From Terrimesophilobacter bigeumensis (lineage in GTDB: Bacteria; Actinomycetota; Actinomycetes; Actinomycetales; Microbacteriaceae): a stretch of DNA of 64,000 bases. The stretch lies in assembly GCF_039537265.1 (NCBI RefSeq), contig NZ_BAABAE010000004.1:128295-192294 (forward strand), given 5' to 3'. Each line of letters starts with the position of its first letter. The stretch's first letter is position 1. This document shows, in pieces, positions 49,786 through 57,754 of the stretch. The notes under the pieces were generated by a model that saw only the letters and a program-made list of their open reading frames with translations, did not search any database and had not been told where the DNA came from. A program made the translations under genes and the position numbers.

Positions 49786-51137
49786 CGATGGATGCCCTCG
49801 ATACCAGCATCGGCGAATGGCGTGCCGCCATCCTGCGCGGGAAGGCCGTCGACGAGGTCGACGCCGACGAGCTGGAGGGGCACCTGCGTGAGCAGGTCGC
49901 CGACCTCGAGACAGGCGGACTGGCGACCGACGAGGCCTTCCTCATCGCGGTGCGACGGCTCGGGCGGGTGGATGCGCTCACTGCCGAGTTCGCCCGCGTG
50001 CAGGGCGACCGACTCTGGAAACAGCTCACCCTGCCGACCGCTGACTTCGGTGCCGAAACCGGCGAACGACGGTCGTTGCCCACCATGCTCGGCTTCGCGG
50101 TTCTGGCCGGTGCGCTCGTTCTGACCGCACACCTTCTCGCGTCCTCGTCAGAAGCGGCTTTCGGGTGGCTCGCCAGGGACTACAGCCTCCTGGTGCTTCC
50201 CGTGCTCGCCGCCTACTTCGCGTGGTCGAAACGGATGCCGTGGCGGCGCATCCTGCCGCTCGCCATCGTGGTCGTCGCCCTCGCACTCATCGTCAACCTC
50301 TACCCCTTCACGCTCTACGGGAGCACGGGAGATCTCGTCGTCCTCCATCTCCCTCTGGTGCTCTGGTTCGTCGTGGGCGTGGCATACCTCGGGGGGGAAG
50401 TCCGCTCATCCGCCCGCCGGATGGACTTCCTCCGCTTCAGTGGCGAGTGGGTCATCTATTACACGCTCATCGCACTCGGCGGCGCGGTATTGCTCGGCCT
50501 GACCACACTCATCCTCACGCCCATCGCCCCCGAGGTAACCAGTATCGTCTTCAGCCGGGTCATGCCGACGGGGGCTGCTGGGGCTGTCATCGTTGCCGCC
50601 TGGCTCGTCGAGGCGAAGAAGAGCATCATCGAGAATCTCGCTCCCGTGTTGACCGCGATCTTCACCCCGCTTTTCGCCGTCATGCTCATCGTCTCGGCGG
50701 TCGCTTACCTCGTCTCCGGCGTCTGGCGCGATTTCGACCGCGACCTGCTGATCGGGTTCGATGTGCTCCTGCTTGTGGTGGTCGCCCTCGTGGTCTACGG
50801 CATCTCCGCCCGCGACGCGACGAAGGGCACCGGGGTGATGGACATCATCCGACTCTGTGCGGTCGTCGCGGCAATCTTGCTCGATGGGCTCGTGCTCGTC
50901 TCGATGTTCGCGCGGGTAGGCGAGCTCGGGTTCACGGCCAACCGGGTCGCGGCACTCGGACTCAACGTCATCCTCATCGTCAATCTCGTCGGCACCGCCT
51001 GGCTGCTCGTGCGCCAGGTCGCGGGGCGCGCACCGGCGGCGCGGCTTGAGCGCTGGCAGACCAGGTACCTGCCGGTCTTCGCCGCCTGGGTCGCCTTCGT
51101 CGTACTCGCCCTGCCGCCCCTGTTCGGCTTCGCGTAG
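49782..51137 (+). CDS. Membrane protein with permease-prefix N-terminal domain
   Basis: 451 residues. N-terminal cytoplasmic domain (TSIGEWRAAILRGKAVDEVDADELEGHLREQVADLETGGLATDEAFLIAVRRLG) matches the permease prefix domain found with PadR regulators, followed by about ten to twelve hydrophobic helices resembling DUF4153-type membrane proteins. No ATPase gene adjoins it. Function unknown. Sits between the two halves of the Tad locus. Confidence 0.82.
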   Translation: MTMDALDTSIGEWRAAILRGKAVDEVDADELEGHLREQVADLETGGLATDEAFLIAVRRLGRVDALTAEFARVQGDRLWKQLTLPTADFGAETGERRSLPTMLGFAVLAGALVLTAHLLASSSEAAFGWLARDYSLLVLPVLAAYFAWSKRMPWRRILPLAIVVVALALIVNLYPFTLYGSTGDLVVLHLPLVLWFVVGVAYLGGEVRSSARRMDFLRFSGEWVIYYTLIALGGAVLLGLTTLILTPIAPEVTSIVFSRVMPTGAAGAVIVAAWLVEAKKSIIENLAPVLTAIFTPLFAVMLIVSAVAYLVSGVWRDFDRDLLIGFDVLLLVVVALVVYGISARDATKGTGVMDIIRLCAVVAAILLDGLVLVSMFARVGELGFTANRVAALGLNVILIVNLVGTAWLLVRQVAGRAPAARLERWQTRYLPVFAAWVAFVVLALPPLFGFA

Positions 51138-51169
51138 ACCGGCCGGCGACGTCGTACTACGTCGTCGCC

Positions 51170-51211
51170 TGTGGAGAACTTCCGACGCCCTCGTGGCGCA
51201 TCGAACATACT
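51170..51211 (+). promoter_or_regulatory. Pilin-operon promoter with TGTGGAGAACTT element
   Basis: TGTGGAGAACTT (51170-51181), 24 nt, CATACT (51206-51211), 6 nt, ATG 51218. It differs from the other sites at one position of the 12-mer (T to G). Confidence 0.55.
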
Positions 51212-51217
51212 GTGCGG

Positions 51218-51388
51218 ATGCTGCGAACTCGACTCAGTCCCTTCCTCGCGGATGACCGCGGCGACGTCCCAGGGTGGGTGCTCATCACCCTCATGACCGC
51301 TGGCCTCGTCATCATCATCTGGGCGCTCGCCGGGCCGGCCCTCGGCGAGGTCTTCCAGCAGGCGATCGATCGCGTCACCGGGTTCTGA
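51218..51388 (+). CDS. Short pilin-like membrane peptide (Flp/Tad locus)
   Basis: 56 residues: charged N-terminus (MLRTRLSPFLADDRGDVPGW) then one hydrophobic helix (VLITLMTAGLVIIIWALAG) and an amphipathic end. Size, DDRG lead and position, first in the TadE/TadG run, suggest the Flp-type major pilin or a pilin-like partner, but the Glu-Tyr after the usual Gly cleavage site is absent. The stop is 2 nt before the next gene start. Confidence 0.7.
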   Translation: MLRTRLSPFLADDRGDVPGWVLITLMTAGLVIIIWALAGPALGEVFQQAIDRVTGF

Positions 51389-51390
51389 CC

Positions 51391-51789
51391 GTGCGGATGC
51401 CGCAGCGGCTCGCGCAGGAGGAGTCCGGCTCCGCGGTCGCCGAGTTCGTCATGGTCGGGGCGTTGCTCACGATCCTGACCCTCTCCGTCATCCAGCTGGG
51501 GCTCGTCCTGCTCATCCGCAACACCGTGCTGGATGCGGCCGCCGAAGGCGCGCGGTTCGCCGCGCTCGCCGACAACGGGCTGGCCGACGGGGTCGAGCGG
51601 ACCAGTCAGCTCGTGACGGTCGCGCTCGGGCCGAGCTACGCGGAGGACGTATCGGCGTCCTACGGCAGCTACCTCGGCCATCCGGCCGCAATCGTCACCG
51701 TGCGCGCCCCGCTGCCGCTCATCGGTCTCATCGGCATCGAGCACGGACTGGAGGTGGAGGGGCATGCCGCAGTGGAGACGCTGGACTGA
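51391..51789 (+). CDS. TadE-like pilus protein
   Basis: 132 residues. EESGSAVAEFVMVGALLTILTLSVIQLGLVLLIRNTVLDAAAEGARFAAL is the TadE-type prepilin segment (Gly-Ser-Ala-Val-Ala-Glu-Phe, with Glu at +5), followed by an extracellular domain. Minor pseudopilin of the Tad pilus. GTG 51391 (ATG 51397 is also possible). Overlaps the next gene by 26 nt. Confidence 0.85.
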   Translation: MRMPQRLAQEESGSAVAEFVMVGALLTILTLSVIQLGLVLLIRNTVLDAAAEGARFAALADNGLADGVERTSQLVTVALGPSYAEDVSASYGSYLGHPAAIVTVRAPLPLIGLIGIEHGLEVEGHAAVETLD

Positions 51790-52252
51790 GCGCCTGCAGC
51801 GCGAAGCCGCCCGACTCCGCGAAGAAGCCGGTACCGCCTCGCTCGAGTTCATCACGGTCGGGCTCATCCTGCTGCTGCCGGTCGTCTACCTCGTGCTGAC
51901 GATGTCGTCCATCCAGGGCGGCGCCTTCGCGGTCGAGGGTGCGGCCCGTCAGGCGGTGCGCGTGTACGTGCAGTCGGGGAGCACCGCCGAGGCGGCCGCC
52001 CGAGCCGAGCGGGCCATCCGGTTCGCCCTCGCGGATGCCGGCCTCGACGCTCTAGAGCCGCACGTCGCGGTGACGTGCTCGCCGCATCCGGATGCGTGCC
52101 TCACCAGGCTCGGCACCGTGACGATCTCGGTAGGGGTGACTGTGCCGATGCCGCTCGTTCCCCCGGTGCTGCAACTCGAGGTACCGCTCGGCATCCCCCT
52201 GCAGGCGACCGCGACTGAGCGGGTCTCCCGCTTCTGGAGCGCCGACCGATGA
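51764..52252 (+). CDS. TadE/TadG-family pilus protein
   Basis: 162 residues: basic N-terminus, then EEAGTASLEFITVGLILLLPVVYLVLTMSSIQGGAFAVEGAARQAVRVYV, a prepilin-like segment with Glu after the processing Gly, and an extracellular domain with a Cys pair (VTCSPHPDACLTR). Minor pseudopilin. Overlaps the next gene by 4 nt. Confidence 0.85.
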   Translation: MPQWRRWTERLQREAARLREEAGTASLEFITVGLILLLPVVYLVLTMSSIQGGAFAVEGAARQAVRVYVQSGSTAEAAARAERAIRFALADAGLDALEPHVAVTCSPHPDACLTRLGTVTISVGVTVPMPLVPPVLQLEVPLGIPLQATATERVSRFWSADR

Positions 52253-52731
52253 GCGCGTCACAACTCACTGAGGAATCACGCGGCGAGAATCTCAAGAGCG
52301 CTCTTAGCGATGACCGCGGCTCCACCCTTCCGCTCACCATCTTCTACGGCTTCCTCTGCCTCGTGCTCGTCCTCATCGTGGTCGCCGCCACCTCGCTCTA
52401 CCTCGAGCGCAAGCGCCTGTTCACCCTTGCGGACGGCGCCGCACTCGTCGGCGCGGAGGCCTTCGACCTCGACGAGGTCATCCAGACCCCGGACGGCCTG
52501 CGTGCCAGGCTCGAGACCCCGGATGTCGCCGTCGCCGTCGCCGGATACCTCGCTGCCGTCCCGACCTCGGGCTTCGAATCGCTCAGCCTGGATCGCGCGG
52601 AGACGGTCGACGGACGCAGCGCGACCGTCGCGCTTTCCGCATACTGGCGCCCGCCGGTCGTCTCGGCGCTCGTGCCGGAGGGCATCCGTATCGAGGTCAC
52701 GGCCGTCGCCCGCTCGGTCTTCTCCCGCTGA
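52249..52731 (+). CDS. TadG-like / Flp pilus-associated protein
   Basis: 160 residues: DDRGSTLPLTIFYGFLCLVLVLIVVAATSLYLERKRLFTLADGAALVGAEAF is the N-terminal segment of TadG-related proteins found in actinobacterial Tad loci (Rv3656c-Rv3660c region equivalents). Lacks the usual Glu5. Last gene of the second Tad half. A weak 8-nt hairpin (TGCCCTTC/GAAGGGCA) follows at 52744-52770. Confidence 0.8.
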   Translation: MSASQLTEESRGENLKSALSDDRGSTLPLTIFYGFLCLVLVLIVVAATSLYLERKRLFTLADGAALVGAEAFDLDEVIQTPDGLRARLETPDVAVAVAGYLAAVPTSGFESLSLDRAETVDGRSATVALSAYWRPPVVSALVPEGIRIEVTAVARSVFSR

Positions 52732-52790
52732 GGGTCCCATAATGCCCTTCACGCTGGCGCGGAAGGGCACTTTCGGCCCCTTTCTAGCGC

Positions 52791-53432
52791 TCAGGTCGGC
52801 TCGTGGTTCACGAACAGCACGGCCGCGCCGAGTCCGATCATCATGACGCCGCCGGTCGCGCTGAGGGTCGCGATGCGCTTCGGAGACCGGGCGAACCAGT
52901 CCCGCGCAGCCCCGGCAGCGAGTGCCCAGACGCTGTCCGACAGGAGAGCCACGATGACGAAGACGATTCCGAGCAGCAGCATCTGCAGCGGGATGCCGCC
53001 CGCCGAGTGGTCCACGAAGAGGGGGAGCACGGCGACCATGAAGATGATCGACTTCGCATTGGTGACACCGACCACGAATCCCTCCCAGATCGTGCGCCAC
53101 GCGCCGCGACGGGCGACGGGTGCCGTGACGGCACCCGCTTTCCGACGGCGATGCCGGATCGCCTGGATGCCGAGGAAGATGATGTAGGCGGCCCCGAGCA
53201 GCTTGACGATCGTGAACGCGACGACGGATTCCTCGAGAAGCGTGCCGAGTCCGAAGGCGATCGCGATCGAGATGACGAGCGCGCCGGCGGCGTTCCCGAC
53301 GACACTCAGCAGCCCACCGACCCGGCCGAGGGAGAGTGAACGGCCGATCGTGAACAGCACGCTCGGGCCCGGGATGACGATGAGCGGGATCGATGCGAGC
53401 CCGAAGGCGAGGAGGTTGGCCGTGGGAATCAT
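52791..53432 (-). CDS. LysE-family translocator
   Basis: 213 residues, six hydrophobic helices. LysE/RhtB blocks: LIVIPGPSVLFTIGRSLSLGRVGGLLSVVGNAAGALV at the N-terminus, LLGAAYIIFLGIQAIRHRR and FVVGVTNAKSIIFMVAVLP. Exports amino acids or related small molecules. No ribosome site precedes the ATG; TAGCAT nine nt upstream, overlapping the MFS stop, suggests its own leaderless promoter. Confidence 0.92.
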   Translation of the reverse strand: MIPTANLLAFGLASIPLIVIPGPSVLFTIGRSLSLGRVGGLLSVVGNAAGALVISIAIAFGLGTLLEESVVAFTIVKLLGAAYIIFLGIQAIRHRRRKAGAVTAPVARRGAWRTIWEGFVVGVTNAKSIIFMVAVLPLFVDHSAGGIPLQMLLLGIVFVIVALLSDSVWALAAGAARDWFARSPKRIATLSATGGVMMIGLGAAVLFVNHEPT

Positions 53433-53444
53433 GTGGAGGAAATG

Positions 53445-54689
53445 CTAACGCCTGCGCGGGGCGTACCGTGGCAGGTATCGCCACAGGATGCCGGCGCCGA
53501 CGAGCCCGAGGATGCCCATGACCCCGCTCGCGAACGACAGCGAGACGAGCGCGGTGAGGCCGGAGATCGCGAGGGGTGCTGCAGCTCCTCCGGCATCCGA
53601 GGTGAAGCGCCATGCGCCGAGAAATGGCGCCGGATCCTTCTTGTCGGCGAGGTCGGCGCCGAGCGTCATGAGGAGCCCGGTTCCGAATCCGTTGGCCACG
53701 CCGAGCGCCATCGTGATGCCGATGAACCATGCGGCGTTGGCGGACAAGTCGTGGGTGAACGCGAGTACGAGGTGCCCGAGACCGAGCCCGATCATCGACG
53801 GCAGGGCCGTCCACATCCGTCCCCACCGGTCCATGATCTGACCCGTCGTGTAGAAGAGCGCGAAGTCGAGGGCGCCGGCGATACCGATGATGAGGGCGGT
53901 GTTCGCATCCGAGATGCCGATGCTCACCGCCCAGAGGGGAACGAGGACCTGGCGGCTCGCGCGCAGCGCTCCGACGAGGAGGGCGCCGGATCCGAGTCGG
54001 GCGAGCACGCCGCGGTTTTTGACGATCGTTTGGAACAGACCGTGGGACTCGCGCTCAAGGAGGATCTCACCCTCGCGCTGCCCGGATGCTGCGAGCCTCG
54101 GGCGGAACGTGGCCTCGGGGTCTCGGAGGAAGACCAGCAGCAGTGCGGCGACGAGGCATCCGGCGACGTGCACCCAGAATGCCGAGGAGGTCGATCCCGT
54201 GAGGTGGATGACGGCCGCAGCGAGGAATGGGCCGATGAAGAGGCCGAGCCGGAAGCTGCCCCCAAGGATGGAGAGCGCGCGGGCGCGGAAGGCGACGGGA
54301 ACGAAACTCGTCATGAACGCGTGGCGCGCGAGCCCGAAGACCGCGGTCGCGAGACCGATGAGGAAGATCGCGACACCCAGAACCCACGGATTCGGTGAGA
54401 ACATGGCGAGTGCGAGGCCGACGATCGACAGGAGGGCCGCGTAGATCATGCTCGCACGCTCGCCGATCCGGCTGATGATCCAGCCGCTCGGCACGTCGCC
54501 GAAGAGCTGGCCTACCGTGATCATCGCGGCGATGAGGCCTGCGACCGCAAGCTGCGCGCCCAGGTTGTGGGCGACGATCGGGATGATCGGAATGATGGCG
54601 CCCTCGCCGATCGAGAAGGCGAGTGTCGGCAGGACGGCAGGCAGTGCGATCGAGCTGAACCTGAAGGGTGGCGGCTCGGATGTGGTCAT
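53445..54689 (-). CDS. Major facilitator superfamily transporter
   Basis: 414 residues, 12 hydrophobic helices. LFGDVPSGWIISRIGERASMIYAALLSIVG is the MFS loop 2-3 motif (GxxxDRxGxR-like), with a related TGQIMDRWGRMW in the second half. Probable drug/metabolite exporter; substrate not resolved. Divergent from prfB. Confidence 0.92.
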   Translation of the reverse strand: MTTSEPPPFRFSSIALPAVLPTLAFSIGEGAIIPIIPIVAHNLGAQLAVAGLIAAMITVGQLFGDVPSGWIISRIGERASMIYAALLSIVGLALAMFSPNPWVLGVAIFLIGLATAVFGLARHAFMTSFVPVAFRARALSILGGSFRLGLFIGPFLAAAVIHLTGSTSSAFWVHVAGCLVAALLLVFLRDPEATFRPRLAASGQREGEILLERESHGLFQTIVKNRGVLARLGSGALLVGALRASRQVLVPLWAVSIGISDANTALIIGIAGALDFALFYTTGQIMDRWGRMWTALPSMIGLGLGHLVLAFTHDLSANAAWFIGITMALGVANGFGTGLLMTLGADLADKKDPAPFLGAWRFTSDAGGAAAPLAISGLTALVSLSFASGVMGILGLVGAGILWRYLPRYAPRRR

Positions 54690-54770
54690 GACTGCTCAAC
54701 TCTATTCGGCGGCTCATGGTCTATTCGGCGTACGAGGCCTCTCCGGCGGGAAAGGTAGTCTTGATCGGAC

Positions 54771-55871
54771 ATGAATGAGCTCGACATCTCTGAAGACCTT
54801 GCCGCGCTGCGCTCGACGTTCGCGGACATCCGCTCGGTCGTCGGGGTCGAGCGGCTCGAGGCCGACATCGCGAGCCTCAGCGAGCAGGCGGGCGTACCCG
54901 ACCTGTGGGACGACCCGGAGAAGGCGCAGAAGGTCACGAGCGCACTGAGCCACCGGCAGGCGGAGCTGGCGAAGATCACCGGCATCCAGCAGCGGCTCGA
55001 CGACCTCGAGATCATGGTCGAGCTCGCGAACGAGGAGTCGGACGAGGCGGCGGCCGAGGAGGTTCGCACCGAGTTGGCGAGCATCCAGAAGCTGCTCGGC
55101 GAGCTCGAGGTTCAGACCCTTCTCAACGGCGAGTGGGATGCGCTGCCCGCGGTCATCACGATCCGTGCGGGCGCGGGCGGGGTGGATGCCGCCGACTTCG
55201 CCGAGATGCTGCAGCGGATGTACCTGCGCTGGGCCGAGCAGCACGGCTACGCCACGCGCGTGCTCGACACGAGCTACGCGGAGGAGGCGGGCATCAAGTC
55301 GACGACGATCGAGGTGGATGCGCCCTACGCGTTCGGCACACTGAGCGTCGAGGCGGGCACGCACCGGCTCGTGCGGATGAGCCCCTTCAACTCGGCTGGC
55401 AAGCGTCAGACGAGTTTCGCCGCGGTTGAGGTCATCCCGCTCATGGCGGAGACCGAGCACATCGACATCCCGGAGGGCGACATCCGGGTGGATGTCTTCC
55501 GGTCGTCGGGCCCCGGCGGCCAGTCGGTCAACACGACCGACTCGGCCGTGCGCATCACGCACCTCCCGACCGGCACGGTCGTGTCGATGCAGAACGAGAA
55601 GAGCCAGATCCAGAACCGGGCGGCGGCCATGCGCGTGCTGCAGTCGCGGCTGCTCGTGCTGCAGCGCGAACAGGAGGCGGCGACGAAGAAGGAACTCGCC
55701 GGCGTCATCACCGCCAGTTGGGGCGACCAGATGCGCAGCTACGTGCTCGCGCCGTACCAGATGGTCAAGGACCTGCGCACCGAGTATGAGGTCAACAACC
55801 CCTCAGCCGTCTTCGACGGCGACCTCGACGGCTTCATCAGCGCGGGCATCCGGTGGCGCAAACGTAAGTAG
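54771..55871 (+). CDS. prfB: Peptide chain release factor 2
   Basis: 366 residues. Terminates translation at UGA and UAA. The GGQ motif (SSGPGGQSVNTTD, about residues 248-250) and the SPF recognition motif (RMSPFNSAGKRQTSF) are both present. A single uninterrupted frame: the programmed +1 frameshift of E. coli prfB is absent, as known for actinobacteria. TAGTCT lies nine nt before ATG. ftsE follows after 48 nt. Confidence 0.97.
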   Translation: MNELDISEDLAALRSTFADIRSVVGVERLEADIASLSEQAGVPDLWDDPEKAQKVTSALSHRQAELAKITGIQQRLDDLEIMVELANEESDEAAAEEVRTELASIQKLLGELEVQTLLNGEWDALPAVITIRAGAGGVDAADFAEMLQRMYLRWAEQHGYATRVLDTSYAEEAGIKSTTIEVDAPYAFGTLSVEAGTHRLVRMSPFNSAGKRQTSFAAVEVIPLMAETEHIDIPEGDIRVDVFRSSGPGGQSVNTTDSAVRITHLPTGTVVSMQNEKSQIQNRAAAMRVLQSRLLVLQREQEAATKKELAGVITASWGDQMRSYVLAPYQMVKDLRTEYEVNNPSAVFDGDLDGFISAGIRWRKRK

Positions 55872-55919
55872 TGAGTCGCTACCGAGCATCCGCGCACCCC
55901 TGCTTAGGCTCGTAAGGTC

Positions 55920-56666
55920 ATGATTCGATTCGACCAGGTCACGAAGCTGTACTCGGGCAACACGAGGCCGGCCCTCAACTCGGTGACTCTCGAGATCCTC
56001 CGTGGCGAGTTCGTGTTCCTCGTCGGGGCGTCGGGCAGCGGCAAGTCGAGCTTCCTGCGGCTCGTGCTCAAGGAGGAGTCACCTTCGAAGGGCCAGATCC
56101 ACGTGCTCGGCCAGAACCTGAGCAGGCTCACGAGCCGCAAGGTCCCCTACTTCCGCCGCAACCTCGGCGTCGTCTTCCAGGATTTCCGCCTCCTCCCGCA
56201 GAAGTCGGTGTTCGACAACGTCGCCTTCTCGCTGCAGGTCATCGGCAAGTCGAAGGGGTTCATCCAGGAGGCGGTCCCGGATGTGCTCAAGATGGTGGGG
56301 CTTGCCGGCAAGACGGGCAGGTTGCCTCATGAGCTCTCCGGCGGTGAGCAGCAGCGGGTCGCGATCGCGCGGGCCATCGTGAACAAGCCGTCCATCCTGC
56401 TCGCCGATGAGCCGACCGGCAACCTCGACCCGACCACGAGCGCGGGAATCATGACCCTCCTCAACCGCATCAGCGCCGGTGGGACGACGGTCATCATGGC
56501 CACCCACGATGCAGGAATCGTCGACCAGATGAAGCGCCGTGTCGTCGAGCTCGTCAGCGGCCAGATCGTGCGCGATGAGCGGCAGGGCGGCTACCAGACG
56601 CAGGCGCTGCCCGTGCAGCAGCAGGCGCCGCCGCCCACGTCGTCTGGGTTCGGGGTGGGCCGATGA
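55920..56666 (+). CDS. ftsE: Cell-division ATP-binding protein FtsE
   Basis: 248 residues. Walker A VGASGSGKSSFL, Q-loop VFQDFRLLPQKS, signature ELSGGEQQRVAIARA, Walker B ILLADEPTGNLDP, H-loop ATHDAGI. With FtsX it controls peptidoglycan hydrolases at the division site. The C-terminal extension is Gln/Pro-rich (QALPVQQQAPPPTSS). Overlaps ftsX by 4 nt. Confidence 0.96.
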   Translation: MIRFDQVTKLYSGNTRPALNSVTLEILRGEFVFLVGASGSGKSSFLRLVLKEESPSKGQIHVLGQNLSRLTSRKVPYFRRNLGVVFQDFRLLPQKSVFDNVAFSLQVIGKSKGFIQEAVPDVLKMVGLAGKTGRLPHELSGGEQQRVAIARAIVNKPSILLADEPTGNLDPTTSAGIMTLLNRISAGGTTVIMATHDAGIVDQMKRRVVELVSGQIVRDERQGGYQTQALPVQQQAPPPTSSGFGVGR

Positions 56667-57574
56667 GGTTCGGCCTGGTTCTCTCCGAGGTCGGCCAGGG
56701 GCTTCGGCGCAATGCGTCGATGGTCGTCTCGATCGTACTCGTGACGTTCATCTCGCTCACCTTCGTGGGTGCGGCGATCCTGCTGCAGCTGCAGATCAAC
56801 CAGATGAAGGGCTACTGGTACGACCGGGCGCAGGTCGCCGTGTATCTGTGCACCGAGTATGTGGAGGGCGGCAACTGCAACGAGATCGAGGCGACGACCG
56901 AGCAGAAGGCGAACATCGAGCAGCAGCTCGAGGCGCCGCCGCTCGCCCCTCTCATCTCTCAGTACGACTTCGAGGATCACGATCAGGCGTTCGCCCGCTA
57001 CCAGGAGCAGTTCGGCACTGAGGCCACCGGGTTCGTCACACCGGATTTTCTCCCCGAGACGTTCTGGGTGAACCTCAAGGACCCTTCCCAGTCGGATGTC
57101 CTGGTCGAGAGGCTGTCGAGCGTCGCCGGGGTGGATGAGGTGGTCGACCAGCGCAAATATCTCCAGCCGATCTTCGACGCGTTGAATGCGGCGAGCTTCA
57201 CGGCCATCGGCATCGCCGGGCTCATGCTCATCGCCGCGGTGCTGCTCATCGCGACGACGATCCGCCTGAGCGCGTTCAGCCGCCGCCGGGAGCTCGGGAT
57301 CATGAGGCTCGTGGGCGCATCCAACCGGTTCATCCAGACCCCGTTCGTGCTCGAGGGGGTGGTGGCGGCGCTCATCGGATCGGCGCTCGCGAGTGGTGCG
57401 ATCGTGGCGATCGTGCACTTCTTCGTGCAGGGCTACCTCAACGCGACCCCATCGGCGACCCCGTTTGTGGATATCGGCGACGCCTTCATCGTCGTGCCCA
57501 TCCTCATCGTCGGCGGTGCGGGGCTCGCCGCGGTCTCGGCGGCTGTCGCCATCCGCCGCTACCTGCGGGTCTAG
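56663..57574 (+). CDS. ftsX: Cell-division membrane protein FtsX
   Basis: 303 residues: one N-terminal helix (SMVVSIVLVTFISLTFVGAAILL), a large extracellular loop (about residues 50-170, with Cys pair CTEYVEGGNC) that binds hydrolase partners, then three C-terminal helices including SAFSRRRELGIMRLVGASNRFIQTPFVLEGVVAALIG. Cotranscribed with ftsE. Confidence 0.96.
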   Translation: MRFGLVLSEVGQGLRRNASMVVSIVLVTFISLTFVGAAILLQLQINQMKGYWYDRAQVAVYLCTEYVEGGNCNEIEATTEQKANIEQQLEAPPLAPLISQYDFEDHDQAFARYQEQFGTEATGFVTPDFLPETFWVNLKDPSQSDVLVERLSSVAGVDEVVDQRKYLQPIFDALNAASFTAIGIAGLMLIAAVLLIATTIRLSAFSRRRELGIMRLVGASNRFIQTPFVLEGVVAALIGSALASGAIVAIVHFFVQGYLNATPSATPFVDIGDAFIVVPILIVGGAGLAAVSAAVAIRRYLRV

Positions 57575-57604
57575 CGCGCGCCTGCCCGGCTCTGGCCTGC
57601 TGCG

Positions 57605-57667
57605 CCGCGAGGGGTCGGTAACTGTCCTTCCTGCCTGCCACGAAGGACAGTTACCGACCCCTCGCGG
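57605..57667. repeat. Perfect 26-nt inverted repeat between ftsX and smpB
   Basis: Arms 57605-57630 (begins CCGCGAGGGGTCGG, ends CTGTCCTTC) and 57642-57667 are exact reverse complements with an 11-nt loop. It is a very stable hairpin between two codirectional genes, with no T-tract. Could insulate smpB from ftsX transcription or stabilise mRNA ends. Confidence 0.9.
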
Positions 57668-57754
57668 AGGTGATGGGGTTCTGTGCGGGTGGAGCGCGCG
57701 TTATGCTGGTGGGCTGCCGACATCCGGCACTCTTCACCATTCAGGAGTTGTACC

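Noticed and set aside
52744..52770. Member of the long inverted repeat family downstream of the TadG-like gene
   Set aside because: Arms are only 8 nt; too short to group with the 18-26 nt repeats.
54771..55000. Programmed +1 frameshift in prfB
   Set aside because: The frame is continuous from ATG 54771 with no in-frame UGA.
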